Shown piece by piece: positions 16,728 through 24,404 of a stretch of DNA of 41,065 bases (its first letter is position 1; each line of letters starts with the position of its first letter). This stretch comes from Chloroflexota bacterium (GTDB taxonomy: Bacteria > Chloroflexota > Dehalococcoidia > Lucifugimonadales > Australimonadaceae), in contig JAPPHT010000071.1 in NCBI GenBank assembly GCA_028874795.1, forward strand, positions 1 to 41,065, given 5' to 3'. The notes beneath the pieces are model-generated. The model had not been told where the DNA came from. It searched no databases and saw only the letters and a list, made by a program, of their open reading frames with translations. The position numbers and the translations under genes are program-made.

Positions 16728-17429
16728 TCACCGGAACAGTGTGAAGAAACGATCCTGGTACTCGTCGAACAGGTTCCAGCGCTCGATCTCCCGGTGGACC
16801 TCGCGGGGGTCTCTCTGTCCACGCCGTGCTTCCTCTATGTGCCGCTCGATCCGGAGGCGGGCGTCCATCGGCACCCCGTCCTCCGTGCGAAGCAGTCCCT
16901 GGGCCCGCATCTCGGAGACGTTAGTCTGGGCGGACTGGGTCGTGAACTCGTAGATGAACTTCATCAACGAGAGGTCCCACAGGTCGTCGGAACCGGTGAT
17001 CACGGCTTCCAGGGGCTTGCCCTCCCTGTCCAGCCGGTCGACGATCCTGCGTGTGACCTCGTCGACGGTCCCCGAGACGACGGCCGTCTCGGCGCCCTCG
17101 TTCTTGTAGTGGTACATCAAACCCGGATGGTCGGGCCCGACCTCCTCGGCCAGGCGCTGCAGGTAGCGGTCCGCGTTGTCGCCGAAGCCTTCGTGGCGAA
17201 GCAGGTAGTACGGCGTGACAACCCGTGGACGCTCCGCGCGCACCACGCCTTCCCTCACTACGGACTCCTCATGACCGTCCCCCGGCAGGTCCAGGCCTCG
17301 ATACGAGGGCTCGGTCACGAGGTAGTAGCGAACGGACGTCGAGCCGAACGTTGCCAGCCCCTGTTTGGGAGGCCTTACCACTCGGGTGCCAGCCATGGCC
17401 TCCATGAGACGTACGTCCTGCTCGTCCAT
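16728..17429 (-). CDS. Conserved-looking protein of unknown function, 233 aa
   Basis: No family is recognised. The protein is soluble. It begins with MDEQDVRLMEAMAGTRVVRP, has a beta-rich N-terminal part (FGSTSVRYYLVTEPSY, RVVTPYYLLRHEGF) and a mixed C-terminal part. That part includes NADRYLQRLAEEVGPDHPGL, MYHYKNEGAE and a charged ARRGQRDPREVHREIERWN helix. The sequence is full-length and free of low-complexity bias, so it is very likely a real gene. The frame runs open upstream to 17960 but that part overlaps a GYD-domain gene on the other strand. The start chosen sits 7 nt after a perfect TATAAT. A later ATG at 17405 is the main alternative. It is followed directly by the HPP-family gene. 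Confidence 0.75.
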   Translation of the reverse strand: MDEQDVRLMEAMAGTRVVRPPKQGLATFGSTSVRYYLVTEPSYRGLDLPGDGHEESVVREGVVRAERPRVVTPYYLLRHEGFGDNADRYLQRLAEEVGPDHPGLMYHYKNEGAETAVVSGTVDEVTRRIVDRLDREGKPLEAVITGSDDLWDLSLMKFIYEFTTQSAQTNVSEMRAQGLLRTEDGVPMDARLRIERHIEEARRGQRDPREVHREIERWNLFDEYQDRFFTLFR

Positions 17430-17436
17430 GCCTCCC

Positions 17437-17442
17437 ATTATA
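17437..17442 (-). promoter_or_regulatory. Perfect -10 box (TATAAT), likely leaderless start
   Basis: TATAAT on the minus strand (17442-17437) is followed by GGGAGGC and then the ATG at 17429. The 7-nt spacing would put the transcription start at or next to the A of the ATG. No good -35 box is seen. Confidence 0.5.
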
Positions 17443-17573
17443 GCGGCGCAGGGCATCGTGACGGGCCGCATCAGGCACCCCATTTCTCGCGTCTCCTCAG
17501 CCTTGACGGTCGCCGCCTTGACCATCTCCACCGCGGCTGGTAACCATGCAGCATCACCTATGGAGGAAGACGT

Positions 17574-17894
17574 ATGGGCAAGTACCTGTTCGAGGCGGAT
17601 TACACCCAGGGAGGCACCACCGGCCTGCTGAAGGAGGGGGGCACGCAACGGCGGGCAGCTCTCGCGGAGGCCATCGAAAGCGTCGGCGGCACTCTGGAGT
17701 CGTTCTACTATGCGTTCGGGAAGAACGATCTGTACATCGTCGCTGACCTTCCAAATGACGCGGCGGCGGCAGCTGTCTCGTTGCACGTCGGCGCCGCCGG
17801 CGCACTCACCGTCAGCACCACCGTGCTGGTGACGCCGGAAACGATAGACGAAGCGGTCGGCAAGGACGTGGCCTACCGGGCGCCGGGAGCCTGA
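17574..17894 (+). CDS. GYD-domain protein
   Basis: This 106-residue protein matches the GYD family (a small ferredoxin-like fold, function unknown). It opens with KYLFEADYTQGGTTGLLKEG, then RRAALAEAIESVGGTLESFY, YAFGKNDLYIVADLP and a C-terminal TVLVTPETIDEA. The family's name-giving tripeptide region reads ADYTQ/GKNDLY here. GGAGGA lies 6 nt before the ATG, supporting the start. Its 5' side is divergent from the 233-aa gene. Confidence 0.85.
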   Translation: MGKYLFEADYTQGGTTGLLKEGGTQRRAALAEAIESVGGTLESFYYAFGKNDLYIVADLPNDAAAAAVSLHVGAAGALTVSTTVLVTPETIDEAVGKDVAYRAPGA

Positions 17895-17942
17895 TGCACG
17901 CGCCGTCCAAATGACGCGGGGTCGGTTAGAATCTCCCGCGTT

Positions 17943-18320
17943 ATGCGGACGCGAGCACAACCAGCCGCTGAGCGATTCTGGGCTGCGATAGGGGAAGGAC
18001 GGTTCGAGTTGCCGCGCTGTGGAGTCTGCAGCGCGTGGCAGGAGCCGGACGCCGCGTTATGCGAGCGTTGTGGAGCGTCCGTGCCTGGCTGGGAACTCGC
18101 GCCTTCAGGCGGTGTCGTGTTCAGCACCATGGAACCGCTGACCGGCGACGGGCGCCGTATCCGCACGATTGTCGTTGTGGAGCTGGATGCCGGTTTCCGG
18201 ATGATGGGAGTGGTGGAAGGGAGTTCCGGAGACGTGCCTGTCGGGATGCGCGTCGCAGCGGTCGTTCCTGCATCGCATGGTGCAGAGCGGCTCCCATTGT
18301 TTGCGGAATCCGCCAACTAA
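17943..18320 (+). CDS. Zn-ribbon / OB-fold protein (DUF35-like)
   Basis: This 125-residue protein has the build of the rubredoxin-like Zn-ribbon plus OB-fold family (formerly DUF35). An N-terminal helix RFWAAIGEGRFELPRC leads into four Zn-ligand cysteines C26, C29, C40 and C43, followed by a beta-rich OB domain (GGVVFSTMEPLTGDGRR, IVVVELDAGFRMMG). Members often partner thiolases or acetoacetyl-CoA synthases, but no thiolase is next to it here. TAGAAT at 17927-17932 is a possible -10 only 10 nt before the ATG. Confidence 0.75.
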   Translation: MRTRAQPAAERFWAAIGEGRFELPRCGVCSAWQEPDAALCERCGASVPGWELAPSGGVVFSTMEPLTGDGRRIRTIVVVELDAGFRMMGVVEGSSGDVPVGMRVAAVVPASHGAERLPLFAESAN

Positions 18321-18330
18321 AGACCGAGCG

Positions 18331-18353
18331 TATAGCTGAAGCCGCAAGCTATA
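18331..18353. repeat. AT-rich inverted repeat, possible weak terminator
   Basis: TATAGCT (18331-18337) and AGCTATA (18347-18353) form a 7-bp stem with a 9-nt loop, followed by GAAAATTTC. It lies just after the Zn-ribbon gene. It may be a terminator or an operator; the stem is weak. Confidence 0.3.
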
Positions 18354-18417
18354 GAAAATTTCAATATCTGGGCCATCTTGTGGACCTGCCCCGGCCCTCC
18401 CGGAGCCACCCGTCCAT

Positions 18418-18447
18418 TTGCCCACGATGCGCCAGAACCGGTATACT
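18418..18447 (+). promoter_or_regulatory. Probable promoter of the lpdA-korAB unit
   Basis: TTGCCC (18418-18423) and TATACT (18442-18447) are 18 nt apart. This predicts a leader of about 85 nt before lpdA. The leader contains a short CGCGA-CGGG-TCGCG hairpin (about 18507-18520) but no recognised riboswitch. Confidence 0.5.
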
Positions 18448-18538
18448 GCAGGGCAACTTCCGGCCCGCTTTCCCCTTTGATTCCTCTTGGCGCTTTCCGG
18501 AAGGGGACGCGACGGGTCGCGAGCAAAAGATTTCTTCT

Positions 18539-19897
18539 ATGGCAGACTACGACGTTGCGGTCATCGGCTCCGGTCCTGGAGGATATCCAGCCGCTATTCG
18601 AGCCGCCCAGATGGGTTTGAACACGGTCTGCATCGAACGAGAGGCCATCGGCGGGGTATGCCTCAATCTGGGCTGCATCCCCTCCAAGGCCCTCCTCAGA
18701 AACGCCGAAGTGTTGAGTACCGTTCGCAACGCCTCTGAGTACGGCATTCACGTGAGCGGCGTCCAGGCGGACTACGCCGCAGGCGTGGTGCGCAGCCGGA
18801 AGGTCGTTGAACGTCTGGCCAAGGGCGTCGCTGCACTCTTTCGCCGCGATGGCGTCGCTTACATCGAAGGCAACGCAACGATCACAGGCCGCCACGAGAT
18901 CTCCGTCGAGGGTGAGCGGATCCCATGCCGGAACATAATCATCGCTACGGGAGCACGGCCTGCGCTCCCGCCCCCCCTCACCGCGGACGGCGAGGTGGTG
19001 GTGACGTACCGCGAGGTCATCGTTGACGAACGCGTGCCTGAGCGCGTCGTCATCGTCGGCGGCGGGGCCACCGGCGTCGAGTTCGCCTACCTCTACAACG
19101 TGTACGGCGCCCAGGTGACGCTGGTCGAGTTCCTGTCACGCATACTCCCCAAGGAAGACGAGGAGATATCGCAGGCGCTGGCCCGCGCGCTGGGGAGCCA
19201 GGGGATACGCCTTCTCACCGGCGCTTCCGTCACAGCCGTTTCCGTCGAGAACGGCGCCGCGCAGGTAACCATAGCTGCGTCGGACGAGACGCTCGAACTG
19301 GAAGCGGACCGCGTTCTCGTTGCAGCAGGCATAACCCCGAACACGGATGGACTCGGAATTGAGAATGCCGGAGGGACCCTGGAGCGCGGGTTCGTCCGGG
19401 TGGACGAATGCCTGCGCGTGAACGGCGAGAATGTCTACGCGGTGGGCGACGTGAACGGCCGCCTGCCTCTCGCGCACGTGGCGCACGCTGAAGGCGTCTA
19501 CGCGGCTGAGCACATCGGCGGACTGAACCCTCCTGCGTTAGACTACCCGGGCATGCCGCGCGCCACGTACTGCAACCCGCAGGTGGCGAGCATAGGGCTG
19601 ACAGAGTCGGAGGCGCGTGAACAGGGTTATCCGATAAAGGTGGGCAGGTTCCCTTTCCTCGCGAACGGGAAGGCGCTCGCAGTCGGACACAGGGAGGGAT
19701 TCGCTAAGATCGTGGCCGACTCATCCTCCGGTGAGTTGCTCGGCGCTCACCTCATCGGACACGAGGTAACGGAACTGCTGGGCGAGCTGAGCATGACCCG
19801 GCTGCTCGACGGAACGGACGTCGAGATCGGAAGGCTGGTGAACGTCCATCCCAGCATGTCCGAGGCAGTGAAGGAAGCAGCGCTGGCCGCCGTCTAG
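18539..19897 (+). CDS. lpdA: Dihydrolipoamide dehydrogenase-like flavoprotein
   Basis: This 452-residue FAD/NAD pyridine nucleotide-disulfide oxidoreductase has the FAD motif VIGSGPGGYPAAI at 8-20, the redox-active disulfide in GGVCLNLGCIPSK (C41, C46), NAD-binding VVIVGGGATGVEFA, FAD motif VYAVGDVNG, and the C-terminal His-Glu pair in NVHPSMSE (H437, E442). All catalytic parts of a lipoamide dehydrogenase are present. The frame is open back to 18035 but overlaps the Zn-ribbon gene; the ATG at 18539 gives the standard N-terminus although no Shine-Dalgarno is seen. It stands 59 nt before korA, with no lipoyl acyltransferase nearby. Confidence 0.9.
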   Translation: MADYDVAVIGSGPGGYPAAIRAAQMGLNTVCIEREAIGGVCLNLGCIPSKALLRNAEVLSTVRNASEYGIHVSGVQADYAAGVVRSRKVVERLAKGVAALFRRDGVAYIEGNATITGRHEISVEGERIPCRNIIIATGARPALPPPLTADGEVVVTYREVIVDERVPERVVIVGGGATGVEFAYLYNVYGAQVTLVEFLSRILPKEDEEISQALARALGSQGIRLLTGASVTAVSVENGAAQVTIAASDETLELEADRVLVAAGITPNTDGLGIENAGGTLERGFVRVDECLRVNGENVYAVGDVNGRLPLAHVAHAEGVYAAEHIGGLNPPALDYPGMPRATYCNPQVASIGLTESEAREQGYPIKVGRFPFLANGKALAVGHREGFAKIVADSSSGELLGAHLIGHEVTELLGELSMTRLLDGTDVEIGRLVNVHPSMSEAVKEAALAAV

Positions 19898-19956
19898 CGG
19901 AGCGGCGGACAGCAGATCGACAAAGCAGAACGGCCGCAGGCCGAGTGGAGGGATCT

Positions 19957-21741
19957 ATGAGCGATGGGAACTTCGACTTCGCCCTGGCGATCGGAGGCGA
20001 GGCCGGTCAGGGTATCGCCACACCGGGTGATACGCTCGCCCGCATCGTCGTGCGGCGCGGGTTGCACCTGTCCACCTACAACGCGTACCAGTCCATCATC
20101 CGAGGCGGGCACATCTTCCTGACCGTCCGCATCGCGGAGAGGGAGGTGCGCAGCCACGGCGACAAGCTGGACATGCTGTTGGCCCTGAACCAGGACACCA
20201 TGAACCGGCACCTGCGACTGCTCGGTTCAGGCGCAGCCGCCCTCTACAACAGCGATGCCATCTCCCCCGGGGACCATGCCGATGGCGTACAGCTGTGCCC
20301 CCTGCCCGTCAACGACCTCACCGGCTCGCAGCGCGCCGGGCTGAACCAGAACACGGTAGCGCTGGGCGCGATGATGCACCTGCTCGGCCTGGACTTCGAA
20401 CTGCTGGAGACCAGCATCAATCAGCAGTTCGCCCGCAAGGGCGAGGACGTGGTGAACGAGAACGTGCGGGTGGCCCTGGCGGGATACACGCACGCGCAGG
20501 AGAACTTCACCCCGTTCCCGATGCCGATGCCGGAGGGAGGCGAGCCACTGGGCGTCTGGTCCGGCAACGAGGCGCTCGCAATGGGCGGCGCCGCGGCCGG
20601 CGTCAAGTTCTACGCGGCCTATCCGATGAGCCCGTCCACGGGCGTGTTGCACTGGATGGCGCAGAACGCCCGCAACCTCGGCATCATGGTGCGCCAGGTG
20701 GAGGACGAGATCGGCGTCGCGAACATGGTCGTAGGCGCTGCCCATACGGGAGCGCGCGCGATGTGCGCAACGTCCGGCGGCGGTTTCGCCCTCATGACGG
20801 AAGCCATCGGCGCGGCAGCGATGATGGAGATCCCGTGCGTGTTCATCAACGTGCAGCGCGCGGGCCCGTCCACGGGGGTGCCCACCAAGACCGAGCAGGG
20901 CGACCTTTGGCAAGCGCTGGGCGCCAGCCAGGGCGACTTCGAACGGTTCATCGTGAGCCCCAAGAACGCCCTCGACGCTTACAACACCGTGCCCGAACTG
21001 TTCAACCTGGCTGACAAGCTGCAGTGCCCGGGCATCATCCTGTCCGACCTGCTCATCTCCGAAGGCAGGTACAGTGTCCAGCCGTCGGACATCGACTTCT
21101 ATCCCGTCATCGACCGGGGCGAGCTCATCACGGAAGGAACGTCCAACGGTGACGCGTACCTGCGCTACAAGGACACGCCGAGCGGCGTATCCCCCCGCGC
21201 GGTGCCCGGGACCGAAGGCCACGTACACACCGTGGCAACCGACGAGCACGACGAAGACTCTATGCTGCTCTCGGACGAGTTCACGAACCCGCACCGGCGC
21301 CGTGCGTCCGTGGAGAAGCGCGCGCGCAAGTTCGATGGGGCTGCCAGCCTCATCGCACCGCCAGAGATCGAGGGCCCCGCCAATGCGGAGGTGACTCTCG
21401 TGGGCTGGGGCTCGACCGCCGGTGTCATCGACGAAGCGATCGAGCAACTGGCGGAGCGTGGCGTCACGGCGAACCAGTTGGCGATCAAGTGGCTGCTCCC
21501 CTTCCACTCGGAAGAAGTCACAGCGGCTCTCACGAGCGCCAACAGGTTCATCATCGTGGAGAACAACTACTCCGGCCAGTTCGCCCGCTACCTTCGGGGT
21601 GAGACGGGCCTCAGCGCCTACGGCCACATCCGCAAGTACGACGGTGAGCCGTTCGCGCCCCACCACATCGCAGACGGCGTCCAGGACCTGCTCGGCAGGG
21701 ATGGCGGCGTCTTCGTCCCCTACCAGGAAGTCATCGTCTAA
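19957..21741 (+). CDS. korA: 2-oxoacid:ferredoxin oxidoreductase, fused gamma-alpha subunit
   Basis: With KorB this enzyme oxidises a 2-oxoacid (most likely 2-oxoglutarate) to acyl-CoA with ferredoxin as acceptor. At 594 residues it joins an N-terminal gamma domain (GGEAGQGIATPGD, then IIRGGHIFLTVRI; about 1-190) to an alpha domain (AYPMSPSTGVLHWMAQN; VRQVEDEIGVANMVVGAAHT; CATSGGGFALMTEAIG; RAGPSTGVPTKTEQGDL). GGAGGG lies 4 nt before the ATG at 19957; a GTG at 19945 is less likely. korB follows after 16 nt. Which 2-oxoacid is used cannot be fixed from sequence. Confidence 0.92.
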   Translation: MSDGNFDFALAIGGEAGQGIATPGDTLARIVVRRGLHLSTYNAYQSIIRGGHIFLTVRIAEREVRSHGDKLDMLLALNQDTMNRHLRLLGSGAAALYNSDAISPGDHADGVQLCPLPVNDLTGSQRAGLNQNTVALGAMMHLLGLDFELLETSINQQFARKGEDVVNENVRVALAGYTHAQENFTPFPMPMPEGGEPLGVWSGNEALAMGGAAAGVKFYAAYPMSPSTGVLHWMAQNARNLGIMVRQVEDEIGVANMVVGAAHTGARAMCATSGGGFALMTEAIGAAAMMEIPCVFINVQRAGPSTGVPTKTEQGDLWQALGASQGDFERFIVSPKNALDAYNTVPELFNLADKLQCPGIILSDLLISEGRYSVQPSDIDFYPVIDRGELITEGTSNGDAYLRYKDTPSGVSPRAVPGTEGHVHTVATDEHDEDSMLLSDEFTNPHRRRASVEKRARKFDGAASLIAPPEIEGPANAEVTLVGWGSTAGVIDEAIEQLAERGVTANQLAIKWLLPFHSEEVTAALTSANRFIIVENNYSGQFARYLRGETGLSAYGHIRKYDGEPFAPHHIADGVQDLLGRDGGVFVPYQEVIV

Positions 21742-21757
21742 CCAAGGAGAAGACACC

Positions 21758-22639
21758 ATGACCACGATTCAACTGACAGCACGTGACTTCAAGGGCAAGG
21801 TGGACCCTGACTGGTGCCCGGGGTGCGGCGACTTCGGCGTCCTGAATAGCCTCCAACGCGCAGCCGCCGAGCTCGGCCTGCGGCCGCATGAGATCATCAC
21901 GGTCAGCGGCATCGGCTGCTCGTCCAACCTCCCTGGCTACATCAACACCTACGGCGCGCATACGCTCCACGGCCGCTCGCTCGCGTTCGCCACGGGTGTG
22001 AAGATGGCGAACCATGAACTCACCGTCATCGCCACCGGCGGCGACGGCGACGGTTACGGCATCGGGGGCAATCACTTCACCCACACCGCCCGCCGCAACG
22101 TGGACGTCACCTACGTGGTGATGAACAACCAGATATACGGCCTCACCACCGGCCAGGTATCCCCCACGAGCAGGATAGGTCAGAAGACCAAGAGCACCCC
22201 GTTCGGCAGCGTGGAGTACCCGATCAACCCCATCACCTCCGCTATCATGAACGGCGCAACCTATGTTGCGCGGGGCTACTCCGGGGACGTCAGGCATCTG
22301 ACCGAGCTCATCAAGGGGGGCATCGAGCACCAGGGGTTCGCCCTCATTGACGTGTTCAGCCCGTGCGTTACCTTCAACCTGGACAACACCCACAACTTCT
22401 TCAAGGACCGCATCAAGAAGCTCGAGGACGAGGGCCACGACTACGGTGACTGGGCCGCCGCCTGCGAGAAGGCCATGCTCTGGGGCGATGAGATCTACAT
22501 CGGCAAGTTCTTCCACATGGAGAGCGACAAGGAATCGCTCACTGCCCTGGAACCCGTCCTGCGCGACGGGCCCGTCGCCAAGCGCACCGGGGGCCTCACA
22601 GAGGAGCAGGCCCAACGCATCGTCCAGCGCATGATGTAG
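21758..22639 (+). CDS. korB: 2-oxoacid:ferredoxin oxidoreductase beta subunit (TPP-binding)
   Basis: This 293-residue TPP-binding subunit carries the [4Fe-4S] cluster. The cluster ligands are visible in WCPGCGDFG (C20, C23), GIGCSS (C54) and FSPCVTFN. The TPP/Mg motif is GDGDGYGIGGNHFTHTARRN with following NNQIYGLTTGQ. AAGGAGA lies 7-8 nt before the ATG. The frame is open upstream inside korA, but the ATG at 21758 gives the standard KorB start. It is the last gene of the unit, followed by a strong hairpin. Confidence 0.94.
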   Translation: MTTIQLTARDFKGKVDPDWCPGCGDFGVLNSLQRAAAELGLRPHEIITVSGIGCSSNLPGYINTYGAHTLHGRSLAFATGVKMANHELTVIATGGDGDGYGIGGNHFTHTARRNVDVTYVVMNNQIYGLTTGQVSPTSRIGQKTKSTPFGSVEYPINPITSAIMNGATYVARGYSGDVRHLTELIKGGIEHQGFALIDVFSPCVTFNLDNTHNFFKDRIKKLEDEGHDYGDWAAACEKAMLWGDEIYIGKFFHMESDKESLTALEPVLRDGPVAKRTGGLTEEQAQRIVQRMM

Positions 22640-22669
22640 GCGCACGGGAACGCAACGCACGTCGTCGAG

Positions 22670-22700
22670 ACGGCCCGCGAGTCAGCGATTCGCGGGCCGT
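22670..22700 (+). terminator. Hairpin after korB
   Basis: ACGGCCCGCGA (22670-22680) and TCGCGGGCCGT (22690-22700) form a perfect 11-bp stem with a 9-nt loop. There is no T-run after it, so it may be a less typical terminator or a stabilising 3' hairpin. Confidence 0.6.
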
Positions 22701-22765
22701 TCGCCTACCCGGCGCGAAGGCGTGTAACATGCCACCGGCACGCGATGCCGTGCGTCAGGCCCCAG

Positions 22766-23779
22766 ATGTCCATCACCCCTGAGCAGCAGGCCGAGATAGA
22801 CGCGCTCCGCAGCGAACAGCAGGAGACGCGTCGTGCCACCGTGCCCGCCCTCGAGGACATCCTCTACCAGGCGCTGTCCGTGCTGGACCACGGGTTCGTG
22901 CGCGTGGTCGACTACATGGGCGACGACGCAGCTATCGTCCAGGCGGCTCGCGTCTCGTATGGGCGCGGGACGAAGCGGACCCGGGACGACCAGGGCCTTA
23001 TCAACTATCTGATGCGCAACGCCCACACGTCGCCGTTCGAGATGTGCGAGATCAAGCTGCACGTGAAGCTGCCCATCTTCGTGGCGCGGCAGTGGATACG
23101 GCACCGCATGGCGAACGTGAACGAGTACTCGGCGCGCTACTCAGTGCTCGACAGGGAGTTCTACATCCCTGAAGGTGAGCAGTTGGCCATCCAGTCCGCC
23201 ACGAACAACCAGGGGCGCGGCCAGGTAGGTGCAGGGGAACAACTCACCCTCGGACCGGCCTCGGCGCCGCAGGCTGCGTCCCAACCCAGCCGTCGCAGGA
23301 GGACAGCGAGGGAGCGGACTGTCGAGGCGCAGCGCGTCCGGGCCACTCAGGTCGAGACGCAGCGCGTACAGGAAGCCATGGCCAACGACGCCCAGCGCTC
23401 GTTCGACCAGTACGACAGCCTGCTCTCAGGGGGGTTCGCCCGGGAGCTGGCGCGCATCGGCTTGCCCTTGAGCACCTATACGCAGTGGTACTGGAAGACA
23501 GACCTGCACAACCTGTTGCACTTCCTTGCTCTCCGCGGAGATGCCCATGCGCAGTGGGAGATACAGGAGTACGCCCGCGTGATCATGGACATCGTGGAGC
23601 GCTGGGTGCCCCTGACGGCGAACGCATTCCACCGTTACCGCATCGGCGGGGCTCGCCTGAGCGCGGAGGGGCTGGAAACCGTGAAGCGTCTGCTCGCCGG
23701 CGAGGAGATCGACCCTGCCGCCCTGGAGATGTCGCCTCGCGAGTGGCGTGAGCTCAAAGAGACCCTCGGCCTGCCCTAG
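22766..23779 (+). CDS. thyX: FAD-dependent thymidylate synthase with internal insertion
   Basis: ThyX makes dTMP from dUMP using methylene-tetrahydrofolate, FAD and NADPH. The ThyX signature reads RHRMANVNEYSARYS, and the fold continues with YTQWYWKTDLHNLLHFLALR and AHAQWEIQEYARVI. The protein is about 337 residues, well above the usual 220-250. The extra length comes from a Gln/Arg/Ala-rich insertion after NNQGRGQVGAG (about 45 residues, containing PSRRRRTARERT) and a C-terminal extension past the last core helix. Starts at ATG 22745 or 22766 are both possible; a weak AGG precedes the second. Confidence 0.92.
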   Translation: MSITPEQQAEIDALRSEQQETRRATVPALEDILYQALSVLDHGFVRVVDYMGDDAAIVQAARVSYGRGTKRTRDDQGLINYLMRNAHTSPFEMCEIKLHVKLPIFVARQWIRHRMANVNEYSARYSVLDREFYIPEGEQLAIQSATNNQGRGQVGAGEQLTLGPASAPQAASQPSRRRRTARERTVEAQRVRATQVETQRVQEAMANDAQRSFDQYDSLLSGGFARELARIGLPLSTYTQWYWKTDLHNLLHFLALRGDAHAQWEIQEYARVIMDIVERWVPLTANAFHRYRIGGARLSAEGLETVKRLLAGEEIDPAALEMSPREWRELKETLGLP

Positions 23780-23839
23780 CACATCAGCCGTCCAGTGCCT
23801 CCCCGTCGTCCCCATGAAAACAGCGCTACGCAGCGTGAG

Positions 23840-24012
23840 GAGCCCCGTCATTCCTGCACAGGCGGGAATCAAGGGTGCGCGAGCAGCGCACGCGGTGGGG
23901 TATGGGAGGTGGGGGAGCCTTCCATGTCACCCTTGGATACTCCTCTACATACCCCTGGCAGCCCTTGAGGGGAGAGGGCTGAGGTGAGGGTGAACCGGGG
24001 CATGGGCGGCGC
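23840..24012. repeat. Composite intergenic repeat, copy A
   Basis: Modules in order: a palindrome ATTCC-N10-GGAAT type (23850-23869), a GCAGCGCACGCGGTGGGG block, a CCTTCCATGTCACCC / TACTCCTCTACATACCCC block, a CAGCCCTTGAGGGG block, and GAGAGGGCTGAGGTGAGGG. The same modules recur at 29190-29325 and inverted at 40885-41030. No gene is seen between thyX (23779) and 24405. Confidence 0.8.
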
Positions 24013-24017
24013 CTGTC

Positions 24018-24093
24018 CCCCTCGCCCCCTGGGAGAGAGCCTGCCCTGAGCTTGCCGAACGGGGAAACGCGCGCAGCGCGGCGGGTGAGGGTG
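24018..24093. repeat. 76-bp perfect direct repeat, copy 1
   Basis: Identical to 24253-24328 at a distance of 235 bp. It contains CCTGAGCTTGCCGAACGGGG, a relative of widespread 'CCTGAGCTTGTCGAAGG' bacterial repeats, and GCGCGCAGCGCGGCGGGTG. Confidence 0.85.
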
Positions 24094-24115
24094 AACCCAA
24101 CGCGGTGCAACCAGC

Positions 24116-24180
24116 ACCCGTCATTCCCGCACAGGCGGGAATCCAGGGTGACCGGGCAGGTCACGCGGCGGGGCTGGTGG
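24116..24180. repeat. Composite repeat, copy B (short)
   Basis: The palindrome ATTCCC-N8-GGGAAT at 24123-24142 is followed by the shared TGACCGGGCAGGTCACGCGG block seen also after copy C. The downstream modules are missing. Confidence 0.75.
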
Positions 24181-24190
24181 GAGTGGGATT

Positions 24191-24250
24191 GTCATGCTGA
24201 ACGCAGCCGCAGGCGGAGTCCCGCGCTTCAGCGCGCAGCATCCTCTCAGG
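24191..24250. repeat. 'TCATGCTGA-GC...CATCTCTC' type intergenic repeat
   Basis: It begins GTCATGCTGAACGCAGCC and ends CAGCATCCTCTCAGG. Related copies are at 27499-27557 and about 32000-32040, which share GAGCGGAG...GTCGAA(A/G)CATCTCTCGGGAG. Confidence 0.6.
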
Positions 24251-24252
24251 CT

Positions 24253-24328
24253 CCCCTCGCCCCCTGGGAGAGAGCCTGCCCTGAGCTTGCCGAACGGGGA
24301 AACGCGCGCAGCGCGGCGGGTGAGGGTG
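24253..24328. repeat. 76-bp perfect direct repeat, copy 2
   Basis: Identical to 24018-24093. Confidence 0.85.
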
Positions 24329-24343
24329 CTCCGGGTACGAAGA

Positions 24344-24375
24344 AAGGCCCCGCTCTCATGAGCGGGGCCTTCTTC
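24344..24375 (-). terminator. Strong Rho-independent terminator of the secreted-protein gene
   Basis: AAGGCCCCGCTC (24344-24355) and GAGCGGGGCCTT (24360-24371) give a perfect 12-bp stem with a 4-nt loop. T-rich tails lie on both sides, so it could act on both strands. It lies 30 nt after the stop of the minus-strand gene at 24405. Confidence 0.85.
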
Positions 24376-24404
24376 TGTTCGTATCGCTGTACGGGCTTGG
24401 CAGC

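Noticed and set aside
17430-17960. N-terminal extension of the 233-aa minus-strand protein to 410 residues
   Set aside because: It overlaps the GYD gene, which has a good ribosome site and family match, and the extended part has shadow-type composition.
18035-18538. N-terminal extension of lpdA
   Set aside because: It overlaps the Zn-ribbon gene and the probable promoter; the FAD motif begins right after the ATG at 18539.
23840-24330. Possible CRISPR array
   Set aside because: Only two identical 76-bp repeats at 235 bp spacing plus different palindromes; no regular repeat-spacer pattern and no cas genes.
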